From: Teredinibacter franksiae
GTDB taxonomy: Bacteria > Pseudomonadota > Gammaproteobacteria > Pseudomonadales > Cellvibrionaceae
DNA: 64,000 nucleotides
Assembly (NCBI RefSeq): GCF_014218805.1
Contig: NZ_JACJUV010000001.1
Coordinates: forward strand, 3,298,501 to 3,362,500
Direction of reading: 5' to 3'
Shown here: positions 1 to 9,420 of the stretch, piece after piece
Layout of the letters: the number at the start of each line of letters is the position of its first letter
How positions within the stretch are numbered: position 1 is the first letter of the stretch
Program-made: the position numbers and the translations under genes
Notes under the pieces: generated by a model
Told to the model about the DNA's origin: nothing
Databases searched by the model: none
The model's input: only the letters and a program-made list of their open reading frames with translations

Positions 1-469
1 CATAGCTGAATTTACAGGCTAACGTTTTTTCGGGGGTTCGCGCTATGGGCCTTGGGTGATGATTTACACGCCGACTGGCGCATGAATAACCAAAGTGGTG
101 CCATATACCTATTTACTCCTAGCCATGCAAAAAATTTTATTGGAATAAGTAATTCGAATTGCCTTAAAAGCAAAGATAAAAATGGCGACCTCGAGCAATA
201 AAGTGTGACGGAGTGGCACATTTGTATGTGGTTTTAAGATATATAGAACCGGTTTTCTTATCGATAGAGGTTATTTGGCCAAAAATAAGTAAATATATAA
301 ATAAATTGTTGGCTGGGTTTGATTGTTTAATTCCCCTGCGTGACTAGGCTTTTAGAAGCGACAATTAGTTTTGTTTTGGTTGTGAGAGGTTTCAATATTT
401 TATGAAAATAAAAAACTAAGTCGCGAAAATACTATTTTTATTAGGTTGCTTGCCGGCAAGGGTGGTTAC
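1..469. other. Intergenic/upstream region, no supported gene
   Basis: No convincing gene is seen here. The only open stretch is about 70 codons on the minus strand (positions 12-221) with no recognisable protein character. The right part (about 240-445) is AT-rich and leads into the pil-chp operon, so it probably holds that operon's promoter. I cannot place -35/-10 boxes with confidence. Confidence 0.5.
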
Positions 470-1357
470 ATGCAATTGGCAGAAAAAAAACAAGCGAGAA
501 GCTTGCGTAGATTCAAAATTGCAATCGTCGGTGCGGGTAAAGGCGAGTTAGATGCAATAAGCCGGATATTTACGGTAACAAACTACCGTACACGTAGTTA
601 TGAGCCTGTTGAGGTGTCATTGGCCCCGTCAAAACTCGATATAGCCATCGACTTTGTTCTTATTTGTTCTCAAAACCCTAACGTTATTCATGCTTGGATA
701 AACTACCGAACTAACAATAGGTCGGGTGCGCTCAGTGTCCCATTTGTCTATTTAACGAAATTTGAAACAGCGGAGTTGGGGCGTTATCAGTTGGTGTCGC
801 CAGTTAACCCCAGTAAATTTATCAAGCTGTTAGATCAATACACTATTCGTGAGTTGAACTTCCTGCCGGAATTCGAGATAGGCGCTGAAGATACCCCTAT
901 AGAAAACGACGCGATTTCAGGTCTACGTATTCTACGTGCCAATAAAGAAAAAAGGCTGGCTAGTAGCGAAGTTCAGACCAGGGTGTTGGTTGTAGATGAC
1001 AGTTTAGCCGTGCGCAAGCAGATGGAAATTGAATTTTCTTTACGCGATAACCAGTTAGATGTAGCGTCGAATGCAGAAGAGGCGCTTAGCATTATGCAAG
1101 GTAAAAAATACGATGCCATTTTTATGGATGTAGTGATGCCTGGTATTGACGGCTATTCTGCCTGTAAAAAGATTAAAAAAGATGCCCTTAATAAAGATAC
1201 CCCAGTGATTATGCTGACAAGTCGATCGTCATCTTTCGACAAGATAAAGGGAGCACTGGCCGGCTGCGCTGCGTATCTAGTCAAGCCTATTAATCACAAT
1301 GAATTTGAAGATGTTTACAATAAATATGTGTGTAATTCAGTCCAAGGAGTTAAATAA
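470..1357 (+). CDS. pilG: PilG-like response regulator with N-terminal pseudo-receiver
   Basis: First gene of a Pil-Chp chemosensory operon that in Pseudomonas controls type IV pilus motility and cAMP. Residues about 170-290 form a CheY-type receiver: acidic DDS near residue 176, phospho-acceptor D220 in FMDVVMPGIDG, MLTS on strand 4 and the lysine in YLVKPI. FDKIKGALAG resembles the same region of PilG. The first ~150 residues look like a second receiver fold without acidic residues (IAIVG, DFVLICS, PFVYLT and VSPVNPSKF in beta1/3/4/5 order). The protein is 295 aa, whereas PilG is about 135. I chose ATG 470, which follows AAGGGTGG; TTG 446 is an alternative. Its stop overlaps the pilH start by one base (TAATG), implying co-translation. 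Role is known for the family; the pseudo-receiver is inferred. Confidence 0.8.
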   Translation: MQLAEKKQARSLRRFKIAIVGAGKGELDAISRIFTVTNYRTRSYEPVEVSLAPSKLDIAIDFVLICSQNPNVIHAWINYRTNNRSGALSVPFVYLTKFETAELGRYQLVSPVNPSKFIKLLDQYTIRELNFLPEFEIGAEDTPIENDAISGLRILRANKEKRLASSEVQTRVLVVDDSLAVRKQMEIEFSLRDNQLDVASNAEEALSIMQGKKYDAIFMDVVMPGIDGYSACKKIKKDALNKDTPVIMLTSRSSSFDKIKGALAGCAAYLVKPINHNEFEDVYNKYVCNSVQGVK

Positions 1358-1719
1358 TGTCTGTAAGTAAAGTTCTCGTTGTAGATGATTCCCCCGTCGA
1401 TCTGGCACACCTTAAATCAATTGTAGAAGGTGCTGGCTATCAGGTCGTTACGGCAACAAACGGAAAAGATGCGCAAGATAAAGCGAAAGTTTGCCATCCC
1501 GATCTGATCTTGATGGACGTAGTGATGGACGGTGTTGACGGCTTTGAAGCCTGCCGTAATATTACCAAGGATGCCGCAACTGCAAAAATACCCGTATTTT
1601 TTGTTACCAGTAAAAACCAGCGGGCGGACAAGGTTTGGGGTGAGTTACAAGGGGGCAAGGGCATGATATCCAAGCCATTTACCCCGCAACAAATTATCGA
1701 GACCATTGCCGCCGTGTGA
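1357..1719 (+). CDS. pilH: Twitching motility response regulator PilH
   Basis: Single-domain CheY-like receiver of 120 aa. In Pil-Chp systems PilH is phosphorylated by ChpA and acts with PilG to set pilus extension and retraction. Visible features: DDS at 10-12, phospho-acceptor D54 in ILMDVVMDGVDG, strand-4 FVTS, and the strand-5 lysine in ISKPFTP. The stretch ADKVWGELQGG closely matches the DKVWGKRQG region of PilH and separates it from PilG-type receivers. It overlaps the upstream gene by one base and is followed 17 bases later by the CheW-like pilI. Assignment is firm from motif plus gene order. Confidence 0.92.
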   Translation: MSVSKVLVVDDSPVDLAHLKSIVEGAGYQVVTATNGKDAQDKAKVCHPDLILMDVVMDGVDGFEACRNITKDAATAKIPVFFVTSKNQRADKVWGELQGGKGMISKPFTPQQIIETIAAV

Positions 1720-1736
1720 TTGATATTGAGTAAACA

Positions 1737-2294
1737 ATGATGGAAGCCATGCACACCCAGTCGGTAACCGAAAATGCCGGCACTGAACCTCAGAGCACGT
1801 TGCGAGTCGAGGATGTAGATGTCGAAATAGCCGAATCTGAAACCGAACGCAAATGGTCGCGGGTTAGAGTTTACGGCTTTCAATTAGGCCCGCTAAATTT
1901 ACTATTACCTCAAGGGTTGTATTGCGAACTGCTGAACGAATTTCGGCTGTCGATACTACCTAATGTCCCTCGGCATTTTGCCGGCTTGGTGCCGGTGCGG
2001 GGTAACCTAGTGCCGGTGTATCAACTGCAACCCTTAATGGGGATGCCTATACCACGCAGGCCCTACGTATTTGTCCTAGGTAGTGGCCAGCGTTGTGGCG
2101 CACTTCTTATTTCACAAAAACCTGTGATGCAGGACTTTACCCAGCTGGAAGAGACCCCGTTGCCTACGAGTGCCATACCCGATGTATTGCAACCCGCTGT
2201 TATCGGCTGCTATCGAAGTAAAGAGAGCGCAGAAAGCCCCGTATGGCTAGCGTTGGATCATGTTCGTCTTTTTAGCCAATTAATAAGCGCTTAA
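1737..2294 (+). CDS. pilI: CheW-like adaptor PilI
   Basis: 185-aa CheW-domain protein between pilH and pilJ. It is expected to couple the PilJ receptor to the ChpA kinase at the cell pole. The CheW-like fold spans roughly residues 40-180. The segment HFAGLVPVRGNLVPVYQL matches the conserved CheW 'G...RG..VPV..L' core, preceded by a PilI-like N-terminal extension rich in acidic residues. ATG codons at 1737, 1740 and 1749 are all possible starts with no strong Shine-Dalgarno; the first was taken. It lacks the catalytic parts of CheA, consistent with a pure adaptor. Confidence 0.88.
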   Translation: MMEAMHTQSVTENAGTEPQSTLRVEDVDVEIAESETERKWSRVRVYGFQLGPLNLLLPQGLYCELLNEFRLSILPNVPRHFAGLVPVRGNLVPVYQLQPLMGMPIPRRPYVFVLGSGQRCGALLISQKPVMQDFTQLEETPLPTSAIPDVLQPAVIGCYRSKESAESPVWLALDHVRLFSQLISA

Positions 2295-2319
2295 TCGTGC
2301 ACAGGCAGGAGTTCCCGTT

Positions 2320-4440
2320 ATGAGTTTTTTAGGTAATTTGCGTATATCCCACAAGATCAGTGCCTTAATGATCGGCCTGGTTATCGGGTTTATCGCCATC
2401 GGTGTAACCTACTATATTCAGGTTGGCATGGATAAAGCGCAGCGGCAACAGGAATTGAAGGCGATGAACTTCCAGAGTCAACTTACGGAAATTAGTCTGC
2501 AGGATTTCAAGCTGCAAGCAACCGCCAGCGCCTATATGAACACGCCATCAAGCGAACTCGCAGCGGAGTATGGTGACCTGCTTATTAGTATTCGGGGCAA
2601 TATTGCAATCGCTAAAGATATGGGCAGCGGTGATGGTGCGCAGGCGTTAGGGCAGGCCAATGAGTTACTGAATTATCACGAAAATCTGTTTGCCGAGGCT
2701 GTAGAGCTAGGTGGCGTGGTAACGGGCGAGTTAAGTGTACTCAACTTATTGAGTAAAAGTTCGGAATCTATTGAACAGGAGCTAACGGCAGCCGGCGCCA
2801 ATGAAGAGCTAAACAGTTTCAAGCAATTTGACGATCGTGTGAGTAGGGGTGTTAAAAGCCAAGCGCTAATCGGTATTGTGGACGTTGGTGTGCAAGCTGC
2901 AGCGATAAACGAGCGTTGGAGTCAGCAGGACGGGCTGGCGGAGGCCGCCGCACTACTCACTGGTTATCGACAGCAAATCTCTCGTCAAGAGCAGGCCCTG
3001 CAATCCTTTACTGACCTAACTGCCGATATGTCTGCCACCGCTGCGGAAGTGTCGTCTCTGCTTGGTAAAATATCCAATACAGCAAAAGCAATGTCTGAGG
3101 CAACGCTGGTACAAGCTCGCGACAAGAGCCAGGTTATCCAGGCCGTTGTAACGGCCATTATCTTTTTGGTTGCTATTTCTACGGCGGTGGGCATCTACTT
3201 TATTTATCGGTCCATTATCTTCCCTATGGCCCATATGCAGAATGTGATCGCGCGAATCAATCGGGGTAAAACCCAGGCCCGAGTAAAGCTTCTCGCCAAC
3301 GACGAATTGGGTGATTTAGGCAGGGCCTTTAATAAGCTGTTTGACGAAAGAATTCAGCAGCTCGAAGATCAATCCCATGAAAATGATCGGTTGAATAACT
3401 CCATTATATCGCTTATTCGTGCGTTGGGCATGATTGCGAATAAAGACCTTACGATAAAAGTGCCGGTTTCAGAGGATATTACGGGTACCGTTTCCGATGC
3501 GGTTAACCTGCTAACAACAGAAACGGCGAAGACGTTACAGCAGGTAAAGGACATTTCAGATGATGTTAATACCGTATCAGAAAAAATTGATCTGCAATCA
3601 CGAAACGTAACGCAGGTGGCGGAAAGCGAGCGTCGGCAAGTAATCGCAACCAGTAAAGCGCTCGATGTGTTGGCCAAGGCGATGAATGAAGTTGCGAAAA
3701 ACTCAGGTAAAGCCAACCAATCAGCTGGCCGTGCGATTGAGAATACGCGCGCTGCACGCGAGTCGGTAGTTGAAACAGTAAGTGGCATTCGCACCATTCG
3801 CGAAACGATATCCGAAACAGAAAAACGTATGAAACGTCTGGGGGACCGCTCCCAAGAAATCTCCGGTATTGTGAATTTGATTAACACTATTGCTGAGCGT
3901 ACACATATTCTTGCACTTAACGCGAGCATGCACGCCGCTTCTGCTGGCGAAGCCGGTAAAGGCTTCGCGGTTGTTGCTGACGAAGTACAGCGCCTGGCAG
4001 AGAGTGCTCGACAATCTACCGATGAAATTTCTTCTATGGTGAATAATATTCGTGTGGAAACATCCGATACGGTAACCATTATGAATACGCTTATTTCCCA
4101 AGTGGCAGATGGTAGCCGTATGGCAGAAAAAGCAGGTGAACAGATGAGTGAAACCGAAACCGCCACCCAGGCCTTGGTGGAAACGGTAAAAATTATTGCC
4201 GAGCAGGCCAGTAAACAAGCGGAGGTAGCGGGTCGAGTACGAGACCGTTCGATAATTATCCGTAACTTTACTGAAAAAACAGCGAAACAGTTGGACGAGC
4301 AGAAAGGTTATACCGAAATGCTGACGACCTACGCGGCGACACTCGTGGATCGCGTTAATGTGTTTGTTCTGCCTGAATCGCAAAAGGCAGAGGAGACGGT
4401 AATTAAAAAGACTAAACCTGAATTGCTGTCGGTTGGCTAA
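2320..4440 (+). CDS. pilJ: Type IV pilus methyl-accepting chemotaxis protein PilJ
   Basis: 706-aa transmembrane chemoreceptor of the Pil-Chp system. Order: first membrane helix about residues 13-32 (ISALMIGLVIGFIAIGV); periplasmic PilJ-type helical sensor region about 35-270; second membrane helix about 276-298; HAMP-like linker; long cytoplasmic coiled coil. The hairpin tip ALNASMHAASAGEAGKGFA and the following VVADEVQRLAESAR are close to PilJ, where 'MHAASAGEAG' replaces the usual MCP 'IEAARAGE'. RBS-like AGGAG lies before ATG 2320. No pilK/cheR methyltransferase follows; chpA begins 18 bases after the stop. Confidence 0.93.
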   Translation: MSFLGNLRISHKISALMIGLVIGFIAIGVTYYIQVGMDKAQRQQELKAMNFQSQLTEISLQDFKLQATASAYMNTPSSELAAEYGDLLISIRGNIAIAKDMGSGDGAQALGQANELLNYHENLFAEAVELGGVVTGELSVLNLLSKSSESIEQELTAAGANEELNSFKQFDDRVSRGVKSQALIGIVDVGVQAAAINERWSQQDGLAEAAALLTGYRQQISRQEQALQSFTDLTADMSATAAEVSSLLGKISNTAKAMSEATLVQARDKSQVIQAVVTAIIFLVAISTAVGIYFIYRSIIFPMAHMQNVIARINRGKTQARVKLLANDELGDLGRAFNKLFDERIQQLEDQSHENDRLNNSIISLIRALGMIANKDLTIKVPVSEDITGTVSDAVNLLTTETAKTLQQVKDISDDVNTVSEKIDLQSRNVTQVAESERRQVIATSKALDVLAKAMNEVAKNSGKANQSAGRAIENTRAARESVVETVSGIRTIRETISETEKRMKRLGDRSQEISGIVNLINTIAERTHILALNASMHAASAGEAGKGFAVVADEVQRLAESARQSTDEISSMVNNIRVETSDTVTIMNTLISQVADGSRMAEKAGEQMSETETATQALVETVKIIAEQASKQAEVAGRVRDRSIIIRNFTEKTAKQLDEQKGYTEMLTTYAATLVDRVNVFVLPESQKAEETVIKKTKPELLSVG

Positions 4441-4458
4441 TTTCACTGGTACGCTAAT

Positions 4459-7400
4459 ATGAGTAGTTTTTTAAGTACCGAACAGCAGGAAATTATCGAT
4501 CTATTACAGCACGAGCTGTTGGATCTTGATCAGATGGATAAAGATGTTTTCGATGGCGATGACCATGCTGGTCAGCAGGTGCTACTGGAGACATTTTCCG
4601 TTCATTTGGAACACTTGGCTAACGCTTTGGACTTGGCCGGGTTGGATGCGCTGGCGGAAACTTGTAGCTGCCTCGTGGAAAACTTTAAAGACCTACAAGT
4701 AAATACACCGGTACCTATTGATAGTGGTCTTAGAGGTCAGCTGAAAGCTTGGCCGAAATTATTGATAGGCTATTTGCAGCAGGTTGGCAACCCGCAGGAC
4801 CTTCTGACGGCAACCCATCATCTTTTGGATGCCGTAGGTGATAACGTTTGGCCTAAATATTTACAAAATACTGATCGCCAAAACCTACAGGTCCGATTAC
4901 TAGACAACCAACTGGAAGAGCTAGAAGACGATGCAACTTTCCCTACGGAAATAACGGCTGAAATGACATCGTTGCAACTCCCAGCGGATGTTCGCCAGGA
5001 GCTTGTTGATGGCCTGATTATTGAGTTGCCTCGGCAGGTTGAGCAGTTTGAAGTGTCTATTAGCGATTATCTGGCTTCACATAAATTTGAAGAGCTAAAT
5101 CAGGCTCAGCGCATGGCGCATACCCTAAAGGGTGCCGCTAATATTGTCGGTATTGCCGCTATTGCAAACCTAATGCATTTTACCGAAGACTTACTGGAGC
5201 TTGGTGTTAAGCAGTGGCAGCAAGCACCCGAAGGTTTTGACGAGCTTTTACTCAATGCCTCGGACTGCCTGGCTGCAATGGGCGAGTACGTGTGCGGTAT
5301 TGGCCCCGCGCCGGAAGATGTTGAGGATGTGATGGCGCAGGTACTCGATTGGCTGCGAGGTTTAAAGCAAGAAAAAAATACTGCTGCGCCGCATCACAGC
5401 AATGATGTAGCGAAAATTCCTGCGCAGGTGAACCTGTCGGCTACTGTTGAAGCGATTGTAGCTGAAGCGGTTACGGTTAAACCCGTTGTCGATGAAACCG
5501 TTGTTAATGCATCGGTTGCGAATCCGCCAGTTGTTGATATCCCTAGTGAAACTTTGGGTATTCATATCGACACGGTTAATGATGAAGGTTTTTATCTGGA
5601 GCCCGACGATCAGAAAATCGATCTACCGTTGGACGTGCTTGATGCTGAACTTTCGGCATTAATGCTGGATGGGAATGGGCAAAAAGAGCACAGTGAAAGC
5701 CAGTTAGAAAGCCGTGTCGAGGCGTTGGAGTACGATCCAATCGACGGCCTTTGCGATGATGATCTTGATTTTCAAGTGCTGACTGACGAAGACGAGAGTA
5801 GTTTGTTTGATTTGCAGGCGCTGGATGACGATATTGCAGAAGATATTCCCGAGGTGATAGATGAGATAAAAGCTGAGGCTGCAGCTGAGGTTGAGATTGA
5901 GGTGGAAGTCGAAGCGAAGCCGATCATAGCCAATTCTGAACCTGTATTGGAACAAATAAGCATGCCTGTCGAATCCGTCCAGCAGGAAGAGCTGGGTGAG
6001 AAGCACTTTCTTCACCTTGCCGAAAATACAGCGCATGAGTTGTTACGCCTTGCGGGTGAATCGCAAATCACCAATACCCAGGTGGTGGCTCAAATCGATT
6101 CTTTACAAAGCAGTATTCAATTGGCCGAGGGCTATCACGGTAAAATTAACATCATGGCAGCAGAGCTGGAAATGTTGGTGCAAACCCAGAGTGCGCTGCG
6201 GGCTGCATCAAAAAAGTGGGGTGAAGATGAAATGGACCCACTGGAGATGGAGCGCTATTCGGAACTGCACAGTTTTTCGCATCAGCTATTAGAACTTACC
6301 ACCGACTCCCATGAGGCTGTTATCCAAATTGATGATCAGATAACAACGTTGCAGGACTTAACTTACCAGCAAACATTGTTAAATCGTGAAAGTCAGACAC
6401 TTATGCTGCAGATGCGACTGGTTCCCGTCAGCACCATGGTGTCACGTTTTAATCGTTGCGTGCGACAAGCTAGCCGTATGACCAAAAAAGTAGCGCGCTT
6501 GGAAATAGAAGGTAGTAGTACTTTGCTCGACAGCCGTGTTCTCAATACTATTGCCGACCCCATAATGCATTTGTTGCGCAATGCTGTTGACCACGGCCTT
6601 GAGGCCAGCGCTGCCGATCGAACGCAAAAGGAAAAAGTGGAAGAAGGTCTAATTACCTTGAGTTTTCGTCATACCGGCGAAACTGTCACCATTGAGTGTC
6701 GCGATGATGGCCGTGGTTTGAATTATGAGGCCATAAAAAAATTGGCGATAGACAAGGGGTTGATAAGTCCCAGTGACCAGGTTGACGAGTCTTACCTGAA
6801 TCAGTTAATTACTATGCCGGGGTTCTCGACATGCGTTAGCGCCAGCCAAACCTCTGGTCGTGGGATTGGTTTGGATGCGGTTGTAAATGAAGTGAGGCGA
6901 TTGAAAGGCAAGTTGTCGGTGAGTTCAAGCGTGGATAAAGGCAGTTGTTTTAGTATTACAGTACCCACCAGTATTATTAGCGGCCACGCGATTTTGGTGC
7001 CGGTTTCTTCTTCGAGCGAAGGGCAGTTTGTTGGCGTTGTGACGCGTAATATCGAGCAAATTGTTTATGTTCAGCGCAAAGAGTTACAACTCGATACCGA
7101 TAACCCCGTTTTTACATTGGACGGCGAGCCGATAGCGTTAGTTGAATTTAGCCACCTAACCGGTATGCGTCGTTCTGCCGATAAAGCGCTTTCGGCGTTG
7201 CTTATTATCCGTCGGGCCGACGGTGAACGTGTGGCGGTGGCGGTACAAACGGTGATTGCGAGCCAGGAAATGGTGATTAAGCCACTCAATGAGTTTACTT
7301 ATCACCCGCAGGGTGTGGTGGGCGCCACTATATTGGGCGATGGCGCAGTGGCAGCGGTGGTAGATTTACAGGAGTTACCGGGCATGAGCATGAGTGGGGT

Positions 7401-7830
7401 AGAATTTTCCCGCCTGCGGGAACAGCGCGAAAAGGTTGCACGAAGTGAACAGCACTACGATCAAGAATCACCTATTGCACTAATCGTGGATGACTCTTTG
7501 AGTGCGCGCCGTTCACTTGCTCAATTTGTGTCGGATATAGGTATGGAAGTGCGTACAGCGAAAGACGGCTTTGAGGCCATTAGTGTTCTCGCAGATAAAA
7601 AGCCGGCGTTGATGTTAGTGGACTTGGAGATGCCCCGTATGAATGGCTTGGAGCTAACGGCTCACCTTCGTTCACGAGAAGATACCCGTGATATTCCGGT
7701 TATCATGATCACCTCAAGAACGGCGAGTAAGCACCGTATTATGGCTGAAAATGCCGGGGTAAATAACTATTTGAGTAAGCCCTGGTCGGAGGACGAGTTA
7801 CTGGAATGTATTCAGGAGCAAATGGCTTAG
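4459..7830 (+). CDS. chpA: ChpA-like hybrid histidine kinase/response regulator
   Basis: CheA-type kinase of the Pil-Chp pathway, 1123 aa. An Hpt domain at about 180-285 carries the phosphorylatable H221 in MAHTLKGAAN. An acidic linker spans about 300-510. The kinase core has N-box NAVDHG near 708-713, G1 DDGRG near 749 and G2 GRGIGLD near 800. A CheW-like domain follows at about 845-985, then a C-terminal receiver with VDDS and phospho-acceptor D1055 in LVDLEMPRMNG, ending in LSKPW. Pseudomonas ChpA is about 2470 aa with many Hpt/Spt/Tpt modules. Here only one His-bearing Hpt is evident; residues 1-140 look like a degenerate Hpt without the histidine motif. Last gene of the operon. Confidence 0.9.
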   Translation: MSSFLSTEQQEIIDLLQHELLDLDQMDKDVFDGDDHAGQQVLLETFSVHLEHLANALDLAGLDALAETCSCLVENFKDLQVNTPVPIDSGLRGQLKAWPKLLIGYLQQVGNPQDLLTATHHLLDAVGDNVWPKYLQNTDRQNLQVRLLDNQLEELEDDATFPTEITAEMTSLQLPADVRQELVDGLIIELPRQVEQFEVSISDYLASHKFEELNQAQRMAHTLKGAANIVGIAAIANLMHFTEDLLELGVKQWQQAPEGFDELLLNASDCLAAMGEYVCGIGPAPEDVEDVMAQVLDWLRGLKQEKNTAAPHHSNDVAKIPAQVNLSATVEAIVAEAVTVKPVVDETVVNASVANPPVVDIPSETLGIHIDTVNDEGFYLEPDDQKIDLPLDVLDAELSALMLDGNGQKEHSESQLESRVEALEYDPIDGLCDDDLDFQVLTDEDESSLFDLQALDDDIAEDIPEVIDEIKAEAAAEVEIEVEVEAKPIIANSEPVLEQISMPVESVQQEELGEKHFLHLAENTAHELLRLAGESQITNTQVVAQIDSLQSSIQLAEGYHGKINIMAAELEMLVQTQSALRAASKKWGEDEMDPLEMERYSELHSFSHQLLELTTDSHEAVIQIDDQITTLQDLTYQQTLLNRESQTLMLQMRLVPVSTMVSRFNRCVRQASRMTKKVARLEIEGSSTLLDSRVLNTIADPIMHLLRNAVDHGLEASAADRTQKEKVEEGLITLSFRHTGETVTIECRDDGRGLNYEAIKKLAIDKGLISPSDQVDESYLNQLITMPGFSTCVSASQTSGRGIGLDAVVNEVRRLKGKLSVSSSVDKGSCFSITVPTSIISGHAILVPVSSSSEGQFVGVVTRNIEQIVYVQRKELQLDTDNPVFTLDGEPIALVEFSHLTGMRRSADKALSALLIIRRADGERVAVAVQTVIASQEMVIKPLNEFTYHPQGVVGATILGDGAVAAVVDLQELPGMSMSGVEFSRLREQREKVARSEQHYDQESPIALIVDDSLSARRSLAQFVSDIGMEVRTAKDGFEAISVLADKKPALMLVDLEMPRMNGLELTAHLRSREDTRDIPVIMITSRTASKHRIMAENAGVNNYLSKPWSEDELLECIQEQMA

Positions 7831-7998
7831 TGGGTTTATGAGGCTTGAAATTTTGGCTGACACGAAATTTAGACTTTTATCGCTTACCTATGAAAAGCTG
7901 CTGTTGCGAATGCGCGAGGATTTTCAGCGCAAGGGGTAATCTTTTGCTAGCGTTCTTAGATGTATAGGATTTGAAGTAATCGCGGGAAAAAATAGTGG

Positions 7999-8337
7999 CT
8001 ATTGCGGTTCATGTTCATATTGAGGAATTTCTTTAATCTGCCAAGCATTTTTTTTTGCTAGCATAGAGAAATATTTTTCGCCGTCGGCAATTACGCAGCG
8101 AAATATAAGCGTGTCTCCGACTAATTTTGAGGTTACGTCGGTATCTGACACTTCCATATTTCTGCGTTTGAGGTACCCCTTTAATACAGTAAATGCCTCC
8201 TTTACTTCTGGTTCAGAATCGGCTAAGGCAGAAAATTCGGGTGGCTGTGTACAGCTGGTTACGATTAATAGAATTAATAACAAGCCGAGAAGATAGCTAA
8301 GTTTTGGGTAGACTTTATTAACACTAGGCCCTTTCAT
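7999..8337 (-). CDS. Small hypothetical lipoprotein
   Basis: 112-aa protein with a basic N-terminus, a hydrophobic stretch and lipobox LIVTSC near residue 29, so it should be a lipid-anchored envelope protein. The mature part is acidic, with no family I recognise and no catalytic motif. It sits downstream of holA on the same strand, 27 bases away, so it may be co-transcribed with leuS-lptE-holA or simply adjacent. It converges with chpA. The 168-base gap to chpA shows no clear terminator. Confidence 0.65.
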   Translation of the reverse strand: MKGPSVNKVYPKLSYLLGLLLILLIVTSCTQPPEFSALADSEPEVKEAFTVLKGYLKRRNMEVSDTDVTSKLVGDTLIFRCVIADGEKYFSMLAKKNAWQIKEIPQYEHEPQ

Positions 8338-8364
8338 TATTTTATCCCAATAATCCTTTGCCGA

Positions 8365-9414
8365 CTAACTACGAAATTCTAGTTTTTGATTTTTAGCCGA
8401 TAGTACGCGAGTGCCGGCTAGCCCCAGCACAATGTCCAGAAGTATATTCCATACATCGCCGTTGGCCATGCCTTTTGCTGCTCGGTCTGCTAGAGCCGCT
8501 TTACGAATCAAGTCGTGTAACTGTCTGGTTTTTAAACGACTAAGGGCGCCTTTAAAAAGTGGTTTGCGCTTTTCCCATACGCCGTTACGCTGCGCGGCGC
8601 GGTCGAAGTGTTCGCCGCTATCTATAGCTTCGCGTATGCTATTCAGGGCGCGAATTTCGCGTGCAAGAGCCCATAGCAAGCTTAGGGGCTCGCTGCCCTC
8701 GCCGCGCAAGCCTTGTAAGCTGTGGGCGGCAGCGCGGCTGTCGCCGTGCATGGCTTTGTCGACCAAGCCGAAAACATCAAAGCGTGCTGAATCGGTTACT
8801 GCCGTGGTCATGGTGTGGGCGTCTATCAGAGTGCCTTCGGCTACTAATTTTAATTTTTCGATTTCCTGGACGGCCGCCAATAGATTACCTTCCGTTTTCG
8901 CACAGAGAATATCGATGGCTTCGCTGTCGGCATTGAGGCCCGCACGCTTCATGCGTTGATCGACCCAGCGCGCCATTTGCTGAGGACCAATCGGCCAAAC
9001 TTGAATGGTTGCGCCACAGTTTTCGATAGCAGTAAACCATTTACTTTTTTGGCTGCGGGCATCGATCTTAGGGCTGACGATTAGCAACAGCGTTTCTTCG
9101 TTTGGGGATGCACAGTATTCGGCAATGGCTTTACCTCCGGCATCTCCAGGTTTACCATTGTGGACACGAATTTCAATAATTTTTTTGTCGGCAAAAAGCG
9201 ACATGGCGTTAGCACTGTTGTAAAGCTCGTCCCAACTGAAACCCGCATCGGTATGATAAAGTTCGCGCTCGATGAAGGCTTGTTCACGCGCCGCCGTGCG
9301 TATAGCATCGCAGCTTTCTTGAACAATAAGTGGTTCATCGCCGAAAACAAAATACACCGGTGCCAGTGATTTTTTTACAGTGGCGGCAACTTGTTCAGGG
9401 CGAATTTTTGGCAT
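8365..9414 (-). CDS. holA: DNA polymerase III subunit delta
   Basis: 349 aa, close to E. coli HolA (343). It is the clamp-loader delta subunit that opens the beta sliding clamp. The N-terminal PVYFVFGDEPLIVQES and the internal WPIGPQQMARWVDQRMK are typical of the family, which has a AAA+-like fold without a functional Walker A. The conserved order leuS-lptE-holA supports the call. It starts six bases after the lptE stop, implying translational linkage. Confidence 0.93.
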   Translation of the reverse strand: MPKIRPEQVAATVKKSLAPVYFVFGDEPLIVQESCDAIRTAAREQAFIERELYHTDAGFSWDELYNSANAMSLFADKKIIEIRVHNGKPGDAGGKAIAEYCASPNEETLLLIVSPKIDARSQKSKWFTAIENCGATIQVWPIGPQQMARWVDQRMKRAGLNADSEAIDILCAKTEGNLLAAVQEIEKLKLVAEGTLIDAHTMTTAVTDSARFDVFGLVDKAMHGDSRAAAHSLQGLRGEGSEPLSLLWALAREIRALNSIREAIDSGEHFDRAAQRNGVWEKRKPLFKGALSRLKTRQLHDLIRKAALADRAAKGMANGDVWNILLDIVLGLAGTRVLSAKNQKLEFRS

Positions 9415-9420
9415 GGTTTG

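Noticed and set aside
12..221. 70-codon minus-strand open frame at the left edge
   Set aside because: No protein-like character, RBS or known family, and it lies in an AT-rich leader.
3369..4446. Long antisense open frames across pilJ
   Set aside because: They are mirror frames of a clear chemoreceptor gene with strong coding bias on the plus strand.
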